Of a DNA stretch of 64,000 nucleotides, positions 33,005 to 46,000 are shown one piece after another. This DNA is from Diadema setosum (taxonomy: Eukaryota; Echinodermata; Echinoidea; Diadematoida; Diadematidae). Both the position numbers and the translations under genes were made by a program. The DNA is taken from the NCBI GenBank assembly GCA_033980235.1, contig CM067080.1, forward strand, positions 2,837,501-2,901,500. Reading direction: 5' to 3'. Every line of letters starts with the position of its first letter. Position 1 is the first letter of the stretch. Below the pieces are notes generated by a model. It did not search any database. It saw nothing but the letters and a program-made list of their open reading frames with translations, and was not told the DNA's origin.

Positions 33005-35354
33005 AGGTGATCCGAGTATCCTCTCGGATCACCTTCTGTATCTGTACGGATTCTTTCTTCTTCTTTATTTCTTTATTTCTCCGCAAAAGTTGTGCAGAGG
33101 TTAGCTCAGAAAGTCCGCTGCCTATCAATTTCAAAATTATACCATGTATGTATCATGTCCCAAAGACGGCAAATCTAATGTATCATTGTGATCAGTTGAC
33201 CGTGACGTCACTATGACGTCATTATATGAAAACACATTCCCAATCATATCTCATTAATGGAATAGAATTTTTCAATGAAATTTACGTCACATATATTTCA
33301 AGTTATGCGCAGTTTACTCATGTTCTCAAAATTCATATTTTCTCGTAAAACGTGCGCGTACGCGCGCGTTGAAATATTTGTATGTTCCAATCGAACTCAA
33401 AAATTTTTTGCACACGTTTCGGACCATTTGGAGCATTTTTTGAAAAATTGAAAAAATCGGACGGACGCGTACGCGCGCGCGCATATACGCACGCACAGCT
33501 CATATGCAATTGAAATTTCCAGTTTTTTCACTTTGATCAGATGTCTGAAATGTCAAGAAATATTTATACCAAGTTTCAAGTCAATCCGACTCAATATGAC
33601 GTCATACGGGCCCGTCAAAGTTGAAATTCCGCGTGCGCGTCAATGGCGATATACAGTGCAACTATGCCAAAATACTGCCAATTTTAAATCCGATTTTACT
33701 CGTCAGGATGGACGGTGACCCCCCCCCCCCCCCCCCCCCATTTTCTTTACATGTTTTGAAAGCTGATGAGTTGTACATGTCATTTCATGGGGTGGCAATG
33801 CTGACAAAATGATTAAAAGATATCAAATTTCTTAATAAAGTAAAAAAAGTAAATTTTCAAAATGACGTCATCAAATTTCAAGTTCATTTAAGCGTATCTC
33901 ACTAATCCTTCGTCAATTTCACCCAGATTTCAGTATGTTGTAGCTTATTTAATGTTCTTTCAAACATGAAATTACGAAATTGTGATTGGATAACGGTATT
34001 AATTCGTAAAAATGGATTGAAAGTAATCTTGTCAAATTCGACCAGTTTACGTGTTATCTCTATGGGAGTGTAGTTTTTCTGGAAATCAAAATTGACATGA
34101 CGGTCTTTATTGAGCACTAGCTCACTTACCCTTTTGTAAATTTCGCCCAGATTTTAATATGTTGTAGCTGAGGCTTTGCGCTACCGTTAGTGTGCCCTTA
34201 GTTTTTTCATACGATGTCGGGATCACGTCAAAAATTTTGGTTGAAATTCAGGCTTATCTTCGATGTATTGAGATGTTTCTTTCTTTCTGCAACTTTCTTT
34301 GCAATAACTCAAGAAAAACGGCCTCTATCACTTCCATATTTTGCACATGTTTAGTTCATGTCACGTAAATTATTTCATAAAATAATAACTTCTTGATCGG
34401 ACACCATCTTGGGTATGTAAATTAGGGTCAAAGGTCATAAGTATTTCATCCCGTATCTTAGTGAATACATGTCCTATTTTTCCCATATTTTGCACACGCA
34501 AAGACCATGTTACAAGGATCATTTCACAAAATAACTACTTTTTACTCAGATGCCATCTTGTCTGTGCAAATTGAGGTCAAAGGTCATATGTACTTCTTTT
34601 TGTATCTTCGTCATGACGTGTTATCTCTATGGGAGGGAATTTTTTTAAATGTGAAAATTGACATGATTGTCTTTATCGAGCACTAGCTCACTTACCCCTA
34701 AGTGAATCTCTCCCAGATTTTAATATGTTGTAGCTGAGACGTAGGGCTATCGTCAGTGTGCCCTTTGTTTTTTCATACGATGTCGGAAACACGATAAAAA
34801 ACTTGGTTGAAATTAAAGCTTATCTTCTATGTATAGAGATATTTCTTTCTTTCTGCAACTTTCTTTGCAATAACTCAAGAAAAACACGCCCTATCACCCC
34901 CATATTTTGCACATGTTTAGATCATGTCACGTAAATTATTTCATAAAATAACAACTACTAGATTGGACACCATCTTGGGTATGTAAATTAGGGTCAAAGG
35001 TCATAAACGTTTCATCTTGTATCTTAGTGAATACCTGTCCTATTTTTCCCATATTTTTCACACGTATAGACGATGTTGCGAGAATCATTTCACAAAATAA
35101 CCACTATTTCATCAGATGCAATCTTGGGAGTGCAAAGGTGGGTCAAAGGTCATATGTACTTGTTGCTGTTTCTTCGTTATAGTGTATACAGAATTTGGTA
35201 CCAACCATGGCAGATATGACTCCCTTTGCTAAATGAGAATTCAAACATCACACGGCCAATGTCTCTAAACACACATGAAACTTGTATGGTCATGCCTATT
35301 GCGATCAGGAATCGAATCATTGATTAAAAAAAAAAATCGGATCACCTTAATTTG
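33005..35354. mobile_element. Composite repeat with GGTGATCCGA ends and tandem halves
   Basis: It begins ATTAGGTGATCCGAG and ends ATCGGATCACCTTAAT, giving short inverted termini. Inside, two ~550-bp units (about 34085-34620 and 34625-35165) share ATGTTGTAGCTGAG, TTTTTTCATACGATGTCGG, GCAACTTTCTTTGCAATAAC and TTTTGCACATGTTTAG. Each unit has two (A/G)GGTCAAAGGTCAT sites (34425, 34574, 34991, 35140). A poly-C tract at 33718-33739 is inside. No coding sequence was found. Confidence 0.65.
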
Positions 35355-36841
35355 TCAGTGATGACAAATTACAATCTCTAGTTTTGTTTTTGATTCGTAG
35401 CATTGCAGCAGGACATTTGAATTATTTGGACTTTGTAGCTGGAAAGATTAGTCAGACATCGCTAATGATGATTAAACCACTAACATTTAAACCAAGCATG
35501 ATATAAACATTTCATCATCATATTGAAACTTTCGGTCATCTGCGAAGCCGCGCTTCCGCGCGAACGCTACAACACGTAAAACGGGTCAAAAATCGACGCA
35601 TTTTCCCACAAAATCTGCCATAACTTTTAAACTATTTAAGAAGCAAACTTGGGGCGCCCGGATTCTGAAAGTGGACACTTTTTAATAGGGATTATCTATG
35701 TGTATATATCATTATTGTAACATTTGTAGCAGTGACGCAAATTTGATCAGAAAAGTACCTTATGACTAGAATTGTCTATGACGAACAGTCCAAATTTGAC
35801 GAATTTGAGCATATTTTGCCGTATTGCAATTCTTCCAGACGGGATATCTCGAGAACGAAAGGTCGCACAAACTTGGGGCGCACGGTTTCAGAAAGTAGAG
35901 ATTCTGCCCATTTTTGTGATATAAGAATCTTGTTTATTGGTTGAGCAGTCCTGACGCAAATTTGCAGTAAAGCTAGACTACCCAGTCACAATTGCTGTCA
36001 TAGGGAACGTGTACAATCCATACAGAACTATCACGTAACGAGACTACCAACGAAAATTTGAGCCGTTGACCTTCACTGTCTGCCCCGTCGTCAGCAGTGT
36101 AAATTCCTGTGATTTCAAGCTTTTGTTTCTCGCCAAATATCATTTTCAACGCAATATCCAGATACAGTTGTATGTGAGACATTATCTACATACGTAGCAG
36201 CCTTATTAACAACATAACTGTTAAGTTTGGGAGCAAAAAACAACCAAATATATTCCACATTCCGTCTCATTTTTCGATAATGGCTCTAGTCGGACTGGTG
36301 CATTTCCTTCGGAGGTGGTAATAATGTAAGTAGTTGCAACGGTCGCTTGCCACCGGGCATGCTGCCTGCAATCGGGCGCTTATATACATGTGTTGTACAG
36401 AGGTAATCAGCTGAAAAATGTTGTAAAGGAATGATAAGGCCATAGACTATCATAATCAACTGTAGATTTAACCCGATTTCTGTCGCCTACACACACAACA
36501 CACTACGCGTGAAATTATGTGAACATGATGTCCCTCCACGCACGGTGCTGCAGGCCACCCCCATTTAACGTGTCGACTAGCCACGCGCCCCACACGCACT
36601 CACTTTCGCCAGCGTCTGCTACCTCGGATTTTCTGCGTGAATTAGGGCGAAAGTTTTCAATATGTTATACATAAAATAAGCTAACGTTATTAGAAACCAA
36701 TTGATTGTACATTGTATAACGGATTACAAAGGAAAATGTACTGCGTGATTTTAATAGAATGTATCTTCGTTTTATTGATTGATCTCCACTAGTTACACTT
36801 GAACTTTAATTTTTTTAACACTTGAATTTCAGTTGGTTTAA
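35355..36841. other. Intergenic stretch with a short tandem pair
   Basis: ACTTGGGGCGC.CGG followed by CTGAAAGT or CAGAAAGT, and GACGCAAATTTG, occur twice about 225 bp apart (about 35640-35960), indicating a diverged duplication. Nothing gene-like is seen in the remainder. Confidence 0.5.
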
Positions 36842-37290
36842 AGTTCAGACACTCATATGCATATCAACATATCCTATGCTAACTAAATTAAACCATACAT
36901 CGTACAGTTAGGCCTACTTGTAATGCAATTTATAACAATTCTCGTCAATATCATTTTTGTCGGTTGCCAATTCTGCAACGGTTTTTCGCAGGGATCTATA
37001 AAGACAAAGTGCACCAGTACTACCAGTAGCAATGAAACTTGAATGGTAATGGAAGAAATCAATTACATTATACTACATCAGAGTGTTAGAATACATTACG
37101 GAAGGTTCAGACTCTGTCTTGTATGTATACATATCCTATGCTACAGTTGAATATACCATGTCGTACAAAATATCTTTTACTCCAGTTACTTGTAATGCAC
37201 TATAACAATCCTCGTCAATATCATTTTTGCCGGTTGCTTATAATTTTGCGGTGGTGCTTTTTTTTTTTCAAAGATTCATAAAGACAACGT
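36842..37290. repeat. Two direct repeats of ~180 bp
   Basis: The order GTTCAGACTC or GTTCAGACAC, CATATCCTATGCTA, ATACC-type block with CGTAC, ACTTGTAATGCA, TCGTCAATATCATTTTTG and ATAAAGACAA occurs at about 36842-37020 and again at about 37107-37290. It is a diverged tandem duplication of unknown origin. Confidence 0.8.
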
Positions 37291-37553
37291 TTATTTATTT
37301 ATGTAATATGTTAACTGAAAATAATTATTCACGTAAAATTGTGCAGATGTGCTATACTCTTCATAAGTCACAGATTGCAACCAAACCAACGAGGATAACT
37401 CGATATAGTGAAACATTGATAGATTTGTTTTGGTATCTGAAACATTAGGTGATTTTTTTTTTCAGATGTATACTCCATGGCCATATTCTGACCACTCTTT
37501 GATTTATGTGATTTTGAAAGAGTGTACGCCTAAGTCAGTTCCAAAAATTTCAT

Positions 37554-38402
37554 ATGATTATGAGGTCATTCCGTCAATACAAAGAGGAAGATTACTTTAC
37601 TGATATAGAAAATGAACAATGGCACTTTTTGGAGTCTGAAACAGATATTGAAAGTTTATGGGGTGAGTTTAAAGAATTTTTGCCTATTTGTGACAAACAA
37701 GCACATTATACAAGTGTAAGACAAAAATTAAATCCGGCTCCTTGGATAAATCTAAAACAACTCATTACCATTAGACCAGAACACTACATTGTACCATACC
37801 AGATACGAAGTCAACAGCCCCGTCTTTGTGCCCGCACCACGGGCAGAATACATGCGCACGTCCTTTTCTTACCAGGGAAGTGCAATATTCAACATTGCAC
37901 TTTACCAGTATTCTTACAAACTGTCCCCTCTTTTGACAGATTTAGAAAATTATGCCGTCAGCTGAGTTATTACGTTTCAAGCAATACTTATTTTTATAGA
38001 ATGGTTATTTATTGATTGTTTTAACAATTTTTAAAACAGTTTATATTGTTTTAAATGAATTTTCTTTTTGGTTCCACTAACACCTTTTATGGTACATTGT
38101 GTTTTTTTTTTTGTTTTTTTTTTTTGGTGTGTTATCAAAGTAATTACACAATTTTTTTTAAATAATTCACTTTGTATATGCCGAATTTCGTATACATTTT
38201 ATGTTAGTCTCCATGGTCTGTGATAGTATCTTTTTAAGCGTGTATTGTTTTGGATATATGTGTTATACTTGTTTTTGACTTTTTTATGAAGTCTATTGTA
38301 ATCCAGTGTTTTACCATGTTTATGTACACAGGGCTCCCCTGGAAAGCAGTTGAGAAACTGAGGGGACTACACTGTTAATTATGACGGAATAAATAAGAAA
38401 GG
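37554..38402 (+). mobile_element. Internally deleted non-LTR retrotransposon remnant
   Basis: A 153-codon frame begins FRQYKEEDYF and continues with Trp-, Asp- and Phe-rich spacing, then DKQAHY and APWIN. This layout resembles the segment between endonuclease and reverse transcriptase in CR1/Jockey/L2-type ORF2. It runs abruptly into sequence that, in a shifted frame, reads YMRTSFSYQGSAIFN and later FKQYLF. That matches the C-terminal layout of such ORF2s (FSYRG..WN.LP, then FK..L). The reverse transcriptase domain is missing and frameshifts are present. The 3' part has CAGGGCTCCCCTGGAAAGCA, a GAGGGGACTA block and an AATAAATAAG tail, typical of LINE 3' ends. The resemblance is from memory of family layout, not a search. 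Confidence 0.65.
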
Positions 38403-39053
38403 GATTTCATATGTGATATATCATGTAAATGGGTCAATATCAAACGTTCTGTTAGTTTTAAAAATACACCGCAATTCACTCCGGATGTGTGAATGGACGT
38501 ATGAATTATGCTTCAATGTGGACAATGTACTATATTAGTATACTTAGTATGTGGATAGCATGCATTATTTTGTAGCCTGATGTATAAGTGATTTAACTGC
38601 GGAAGCCTTGTAAAGTGCGGTATACGGTGTTTAAATCGTAATCAATGCTTGATCTAACTATTGTGATTTATTTATTCAACATTACTTCGATTATCTTTGT
38701 AGCGCACACTATGATTCTGCATGCCTTCGCTTTTAGATCACGTTTATCAGCGTCAGAAATCGTGTAATGGTCAATAGTTAATTTTGCCAAAATAAAAAGT
38801 GCACTAAAGGAATAACGTATAGAAGGTATCGCCTTTTTTTCTCTCACGACGCCTACCTTAAACGAGCACCTCAAATGACACTGACACACTTCACGCTCAT
38901 ATATATATATATATATATATATACGTACAAAGGAGTCTCGAATACCCCCATCAGTTATACGCCATCTGTAATTTTTTTTTTGAAAATTTTGTGAATAAAA
39001 GCCTTCTTGTCGGAACTACAGTTGGCGTATTCGAAACTCCTTCTTAAAGGACA
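38403..39053. other. Intergenic stretch
   Basis: Contains an (AT)n run at about 38899-38923. No gene-like features. Confidence 0.4.
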
Positions 39054-39616
39054 AGTTCACCTTAGTTCATAGACATGTCAGTTGAGTGAATACAGCAATA
39101 TTAGTAGAACACATCAATGAGAGTTTGAAGAAAATCGGACAATCCGTTCAAAAGTTATGAATTTTTGAAGTTTCTGCTCAGTCACGGCTGGATCAGAAGA
39201 CTATAGCTTGTGATGTCATATGTGTACAACGATATAAAGAAAGTATAAAGAAAATTCAAGATATTCTCACTTTTCTCACATAGCAAAAGAACACTCGACT
39301 TCTCTCTTTCAGAAGTAAACGGGAATAATATTACCCCTAACATACGTCAGTAACAAGTCGAAGAAAATATATGTGCAATTTATTAAAAAATTAAAGTTTG
39401 GTGAAATTCTCTTTTTATTTTCCATATATCGTTGTACGCATGTGACATCATACACTGTAGTAGTCTTCTCCTCCAGCAGTGATTGCACAGATACTTCAAA
39501 AATTCATCACTTTTGAACGGATTGTCTGATTTTCCCCAAACTTTCATTGATGTGTTCTACTACTATTGTTGCCTTCACTCAATCCACGTGTATAAGAAGG
39601 TGAACTTGTCCTTTAA
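39054..39616. mobile_element. Foldback MITE, family A, copy 3 (best preserved)
   Basis: The ends TTAAAGGACAAGTTCACCTT and the inverse GGTGAACTTGTCCTTTAA are flanked by the TTAA duplication. The arms, about 220 bp each, pair across their length (AATCGGACAATCCGTTCAAA / TTTGAACGGATTGTCTGATT; TGATGTCATATG / CATGTGACATCA). The loop is about 100 bp. No coding sequence is seen. Confidence 0.93.
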
Positions 39617-40331
39617 ACGTTTAATGATAATATTCTGAGTCCAAAATTGGAAAATTCCAAGATATAGGTCCTATGTAATATATCTATATATATATATATA
39701 TATGATATAATATTATGTCACCGACGAAACAATTAGTATAGATGTCTATTCGGTATTGATATTTCACTAATTATTACACTATAACGCTGACAAGCAAGGA
39801 TAACAATCACAATACAGCTTAGTTAAAGGACGACTGCGTGGGAAAGAACGAGACTTGATATACACATATATATATGGTGTATATTGTACTAAACTATTAT
39901 AAATCTTCCTTTTACGTTTTATAAAACGATTTATACTGTTAAGAGCATAAAATCGGATAACTCTAATACTATGTACTTACAATGACACTAAAAGCAACCA
40001 CTAACACTGTTTAAGTAGAAGGCAGGTCCTGAATAACAATAATATAACATCGTCTCGTCACAACATTCAAATAGGGTTTACGACAACATAAGCAATCGAC
40101 AATATCATTGTATCATTTATATGAAGTTCTATTTACAATAGAGTAAGTACACTATTATGCTATAATGTAAGTTCTCCCGAGGAGCAGATGAAATGATAAA
40201 AAAATTGGTTTTCTGAAACAGCGAGGACTTCAGAGTATATTCAATCAAGAATTTACCACTTCAATTCCAGCTATTTAACACATAAAACGTAAATACACAC
40301 TGTTTCACGTTTCAATTTTATTTAACGGCAC
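39617..40331. other. Intergenic stretch
   Basis: AT-rich with short TA runs near 39684 and 39866. Nothing else was recognised. Confidence 0.4.
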
Positions 40332-40866
40332 TACACTGCAAAAAGTCCGGTGTTAAATAGTGAACATCGAGCTGGTGTTAAATTTTCGGTGCTCATTTAT
40401 GGTGATAAATTAACACCTACGGGTGTCATTTCCAAATTTTAAACTGATTTTTTAAGAGTTTCTTAGTAACTGCACTTTTTGTTGATTTTTAATTTAAACA
40501 AGACGATCAAGAATTTTACATTAAAATGCTAGATTTTTGAAAAAATGTGAAAATAAATTTACACCAAAGTAACACCAGCTGGTGTGGTGCCTTATTGAAG
40601 CTGGACGGGTGTTAAACCATTGATATTAACACCAGCAAATATCGAATCAACACCATGTGGTGTCATTTTTTAATTAACACCAGTACAGTGTCAAAATAAC
40701 ACCAGGTACAGTGTCAAATTAACACCACGAAGTGTCAGGTGAACACTTTTCAACACCATCACAGTGCATTTTTAACACCTGTGGGTGTGGTCCTTTATTG
40801 AAGTTTGATCGGTGTTAGATTTAACACCAGTGGTGTTAAATCTAACACCGATGTTTTTACAGTGTA
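40332..40866. mobile_element. MITE built from GGTGTTA/TAACACC repeats
   Basis: The ends TACACTGCAAAAAGTCCGGT and ACCGATGTTTTTACAGTGTA are inverted with a TA duplication. Inside, GGTGTTA, TAACACC and AACACCA motifs recur well over a dozen times, in both orientations. It is about 535 bp, non-coding. Confidence 0.88.
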
Positions 40867-41151
40867 TAATCTAAACAATAAAAGGACTTGTGCGAGCTTT
40901 TCGGCACAATTCGTTCGGCACGAACATGATTATTTTGGAGAGTATGATACATGTATCTGATATAAAGTGATAATTAATTCAACGTAAATCACCATGCAAG
41001 ATTATAATTGTACTTACCAAATGATTACTGTAGCGGGGAGAGCGCTGTGGTGTCACTGCTCACCTGAATTTGTTTCGAATATCTTCTGAATACAAATTTA
41101 TAGAAATGAATGAATTCATTTCTTGCTGCAACATTATAGAGTCTGATACTT

Positions 41152-41214
<63 letters not shown>

Positions 41215-41364
41215 ATACACATACAATGATAATTTATGTAGGTTAATAATGTGGAATAAATCTGTACGATTATTTTTTGCATGCTATTAGGGACAACATT
41301 GCAGTTCTGTTTATGAGCGATAGAAATCTGCATTTCATACATGAAAACATATCGAGGTGAATCA
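40867..41364. repeat. Non-coding, with (TA)n(TG)n microsatellite
   Basis: A TA run followed by a TG run lies at about 41155-41212. The 105-residue minus-strand frame across it contains His-Thr and Ile-Tyr runs from the repeat and is not a gene. Confidence 0.8.
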
Positions 41365-41734
41365 TACCCCTTTCATAAACTCATCCTCCTATTATCCGCA
41401 TAAGAGTAATGCGGATAATTCAATAAAAAATGCGTTCACAAACTCTGAGAGTAATCCGCATTATTTTTACGAGCGCCCGTCCTGAAAAAGGCGGATAATC
41501 GTCATGGTGACTGCACACCCCCCTTCTGCGGGAAAGACAGGTGACGTTTGACCGCACCCTGGCAATTATCCGCATTATTTGGGTTTGCGTTCATAAACTC
41601 AAAATCTGGTCCCGACGCTGCTATTATGCGGATAATAGAAGGGTCGAAATAATGCGCATTATTCTATCCCCCCTCCGATTTTACGACCAAATGTTGCGGA
41701 TATTATCCGCATTATTGAGTTTATGAAAGGGGTA
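41365..41734. mobile_element. MITE with ATTATCCGCAT repeats
   Basis: The left end TACCCCTTTCATAAACTCA and the right end TGAGTTTATGAAAGGGGTA are perfect inverted termini with a TA duplication. Internally, ATTATCCGCAT and ATGCGGATAAT-like motifs recur about six times in both orientations. It is 370 bp, non-coding. Confidence 0.93.
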
Positions 41735-42239
41735 TTAGTGATGAAAATAATCATCGTTTGAACCTTAAAGTCTGATATACATAATGTACATATACCTTTG
41801 TCTCCCGTTTCAGCGGTATGCTCCTTGATATAATGTATAAGGTTCACCAGTACATTTTAGCTACATGATTATGGCGCATGATATCTTAATAGATGTCGTC
41901 GTCAATGTACCTGTATTATAACCTGAACATTCAATAAAATAATTATCATGGAAATTACGAAATTTTGAAAACATCACCACCACCACCACCACCCCTCCCC
42001 CCCCCCCCCCCCCCACACACACACACATCAGGTACACATAATATGTCTCATGATGCATTGAGGAATTAGACTAAGTATCAAGGTCAGTAAAACTCCCATA
42101 CTTAACGCGCATTGAGACATTCGAATACATGTACAAGCACATGTTGACATGCTCAATATAGGCCTGCACGATCACCAGCAACAAAGAGACATAATAATAT
42201 CAATAATTACAATTGGATGGCCTTGAGATTAATACAAGG
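41735..42239. other. Intergenic stretch with (ACC)n/poly-C/(CA)n
   Basis: A compound simple repeat lies at about 41974-42027. No gene was recognised. Confidence 0.5.
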
Positions 42240-42470
42240 AATTATCATCTATATAGGACGTTTTAGCGGCGCATTAAAAACGCGTATTGTAGTCAACTCA
42301 ATTTTTACCGTTCAATATCGGAGCATATTGAACGAATCGCATAGACCAACGTACCGTATTAATTCCCCATAGGCTACCGTTGTTACTTGCCGTTCAAGAT
42401 CACACGATATTCAATTCTGTCTCGTTTACTTTATTGCGTGAGCGCTTGCTGAATGCGCAAATACTTGCTA
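42240..42470 (+). repeat. Left half of a split duplicated segment
   Basis: Nearly identical to 50206-50419 (for example AGGACGTTTTAGCGGCGCAT, AACGCGTATTGTAGTC, CGTTCAATATCGGAGC and TGAATGCGCAAA). The 50-kb copy continues directly into sequence that here resumes only at about 48777. Confidence 0.92.
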
Positions 42471-43009
42471 TTATATACCTCATAAGTGAGTTTCGTATCA
42501 CTGATTGGTCAAAAGTATATCACGTGACAAGGTGTAGTCCCGTCTATCTTGCCTTAGGGTTTTCATCAAACAGCGTGTTTCTACAGAGAATCCGATAGAC
42601 CTAGCATTTGCAAGCGCGTAATCAAACAGTGCGCTAACGCAGAACCGGGTTGTTTCTACAGAAAGCGCATAATCGGATTGAATCCAAAGAGATTTTTCTC
42701 CTCCCCACCACTAGAGGGCGGACTCTACAATGGAGTCAGTGATTTCATGGGGGCCGCCATAGCTCACTTAACAATGGCGGACTTTGCGTACTATGTATAC
42801 ATTTCTACAGCGCGTATTACGCGAACTTCTGAACTTTTACGCGAGTACGCACTTGATTTTGGCTGCTCCTCGGTTGCTCGTTTGCTAGCGTGTTAGCACG
42901 AGGGGTGAGCCTACCGTTGTACCTCCTCGTATATGCTCCCCTTGCGATCACAAAACAATAGTACAGGGCGTATGAAGACTCCGCACTCTAGCAGTCACTG
43001 GGGAAAATC
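42471..43009. other. Flank of the large foldback, with an extra unit copy
   Basis: The segment 42575-42685 (GTGTTTCTACAG, then GATAGACCTAGCATTTGC, GTGCGCTAACGCAGAACC and a second TTTCTACAG) is the reverse complement of the unit at the centre of the palindrome (about 45892-46001). The remainder, including a fairly GC-rich patch at 42700-42960, has no recognisable gene. Confidence 0.7.
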
Positions 43010-46000
43010 TCTTTCAGCGTGTTTCTACAGAACCCCAAATTCCGGGTCTATCGGATTGTATCCGATAGAGGGGGCTGTAGAAACACACCAGTAACGGTTT
43101 CTTTCCGATGCAGATTCCGATACCGATTCCGCTTAACTTAACCGTCTAATGAGGTAGTTCTTTCCGGGGCAGTTTCCAGTGTCAGCGCTGTAGAAACACG
43201 CCAGGTTCAATAATCCGATACTGACCCGGAAGACAATCACCAGTTTGACATACACGTGTACGGTATGTAATGTGGCCATGACTTTTATGTGCATGCATGT
43301 TGCAGCTATTTAGGATCTATCTAACGTTGAATAGTTGGGTGTCTCCAACACGTCCGAGTATCAGGTTTTAACGTTACTAGTCACAATTTGCCTCAGATTT
43401 GACAAACTTGTAAAGAAAATACTCTGAATTTTAACATAAAGAAAAGACACACGAACAGGGGCAGGGGTGTTATTTACACAGTTGCGCTGTAATTTTAAAG
43501 CCAAGGCAACTAGACTACTAGTATTAACCGTTCTCATATTCTCTAACACTGTTAGGCCTAATACTTTTTAACGTTAGATTCGAGCTACTAGAACTTATAG
43601 TTCTACGAGTACGACTTTTAAACTTGTTACATTCTAATTGACAATAGGGCCTAGTACTATACTAACTAGCGCTAACAATAGGCCTAACCTTGTTACGTGT
43701 GAGATGCACATAGAATCTACAATAGGGGTCTATTAAAAATAGATATTCTCTACTCTAGGCCTACCTAATACTTTTTAGTTCGGAAAAGACAAACTCTAAC
43801 ATTAAAGTCTAGCATTAGCAAACTAGTGAAACTAGTGTTTGATAGGGTTTGTTTTACGAACATTTTGTCGTTATTCTAAAGGTTCGTTACTAGAGTCTAG
43901 TTTGTATTAATCCGATAAAGAATCAAAAAGAAATATGGATCTTGGTAGGGCCTATAAAAATACGACGTTTCGTTAGTCCGAAAATGAAAGGAAATTCAAA
44001 CATTCATTTACTGAGTATCGAAACATTTTGAAGCACATTTTGTCAATCCAAAAGTGGAAAAAGTGAGTCCACTTGGGGTGTAGCGTTAGAATATAATATG
44101 TCTAGTTAACGTTAGATTTTTTAGAGGCAAGGTGCCTACCTAACAAACTTTACGGTACCGTACGTTACAATCAGCGCTATCTAACTTCAGTCTAACGTTA
44201 ACCGTTAACTGTTTTGTTAGGCATCCTATACAACGGCTAGGTCTACTTCTGTTCTAAAATCTAACGTTGACTTGGAATATAACCAACAGTTCTTTAATGT
44301 TCCATAAACCCAAGTTTCTACCCGAATTAAATCCTACCTGCCCGAAAAAAGAGGTCTAACACAGTTAACAGTCAACTTTAGCCCTCGCGTTTAATAGGCC
44401 TTTGTTCTAACGTTACTTATAAATCCAATGACACACAGTCGATCCTTTAGTTGTAACGTTAGGCCGTTTGTGTTTAAGACTCTAACAGGTAGGCCTAGAC
44501 TACAAACGTTTTAACTTGTGTTAAGTTAGAGTGGTTCTCTAGGTCTAAGTTAGGGCCTAATTTAAAGGGGCCCTGAAATTCAAATGCATATTGATTTGTG
44601 TTCATTTAAAATACCCTCAAGTTCTCAACACCACTTTTGTGGTGAAACGGATATCTAACGGTAGAAACATTCCATTTATTTTTAACGACTTTTTCTCTTT
44701 ATTCTTCAGATTAACGTATAGGGTCTAGACTCTACTTGGAAACGCCCACAAAAAAAAACCACCTTCCAAACTAACACGTTACAAGTTCTAACGTTAGATC
44801 TACTTTAAGACGTTTCTATTATTCCTCGTCTGTCAGTCATTGGTAAAGACAGTATGTAATGCAGTAGGGCCTAGGCCCTACGTCTACTGAGATATTTAAC
44901 CAAACTAACAATGTAACTAACAACTAACAACAACCTTCCAAACTACCGGTTCTAGATTGACTTTAAGACATTTCTAATCAATCAAAATAGAGCATATTTA
45001 GGCCTAGGCCTAGTATAATTAATATGGAATGTTTCTTAGAGCCACCCTTATATTCCCAAAAGTGATGTTTTCAAATAAAATTGGATTTCAGGGCCCCTTT
45101 AAGAACGTTAGTAAAAGTAGGTCCTAGGTCTAACGTTAATCCTAGAACGTTAATGTTGTAAAATATGGAAATCACTAACATGAATAGTCTAACATTAGAC
45201 TTGTAGGCCTAGTAGTACTTAGTTAGCCCTAGTAGTAGGCCCCCTAGGCCTATTTAAAGATAGTATCCAGTCGCAGTAGGCCCAACGACTCTTTACGCCT
45301 AAAACGTGTAGGCCCTAATCTAATCATCTTTTATCTTAACTTCTTAACAAATGTTAGACTAAAAATATGCCTAACGTTGGGCCTAGCCCAACAGTTGAGT
45401 AGGAGGTTCTAGGACCTACTTCTACTCTAGAAACTAGTTAGAATTGATAGAACTTACAGAACTCAGTCAGACGCGACAGAAGCTTTGTCTCTGTGAACTG
45501 CTGTTGTCTCGTCACATGTGATAATCCAGTTATAAAAATCCAACCTTATTCAAAGATCCGTGAAAAATTGACGAACCAAAGAATTGGTAGAAAACAAAAC
45601 TAGTTTCTATAATCCATATAAACGTTGGAGCTAACGTTAGAGTAGGTGCCCTAACGTTAAGTTAGATGAAAACAAATTCGTCCAGCAGCCGGTCGTAACT
45701 TGTACCCACACTAGGCCGGGCCGGCCAGCCCAGGGCTAGGCTAGCTAGGCAGGCCCTGTGCTCAGTTTCGTTCAATCGGTGATCGCATCCGCATCATCAG
45801 TAGATGCTTATTTTTGACCCAGGCTAGGGCCCACAATGCACCAGCCAACTTTCCAGACATCCGGTCACACCTGCATTCAGGTGGAGAATCGGATTCAATC
45901 CGATTATGTGCTTTCTGTAGAAACAACCCGGTTCTGCGTTAGCGCACTGTTTGAATACGCGCTTGCAAATGCTAGGTCTATCGGATTCTCTGTAGAAACA

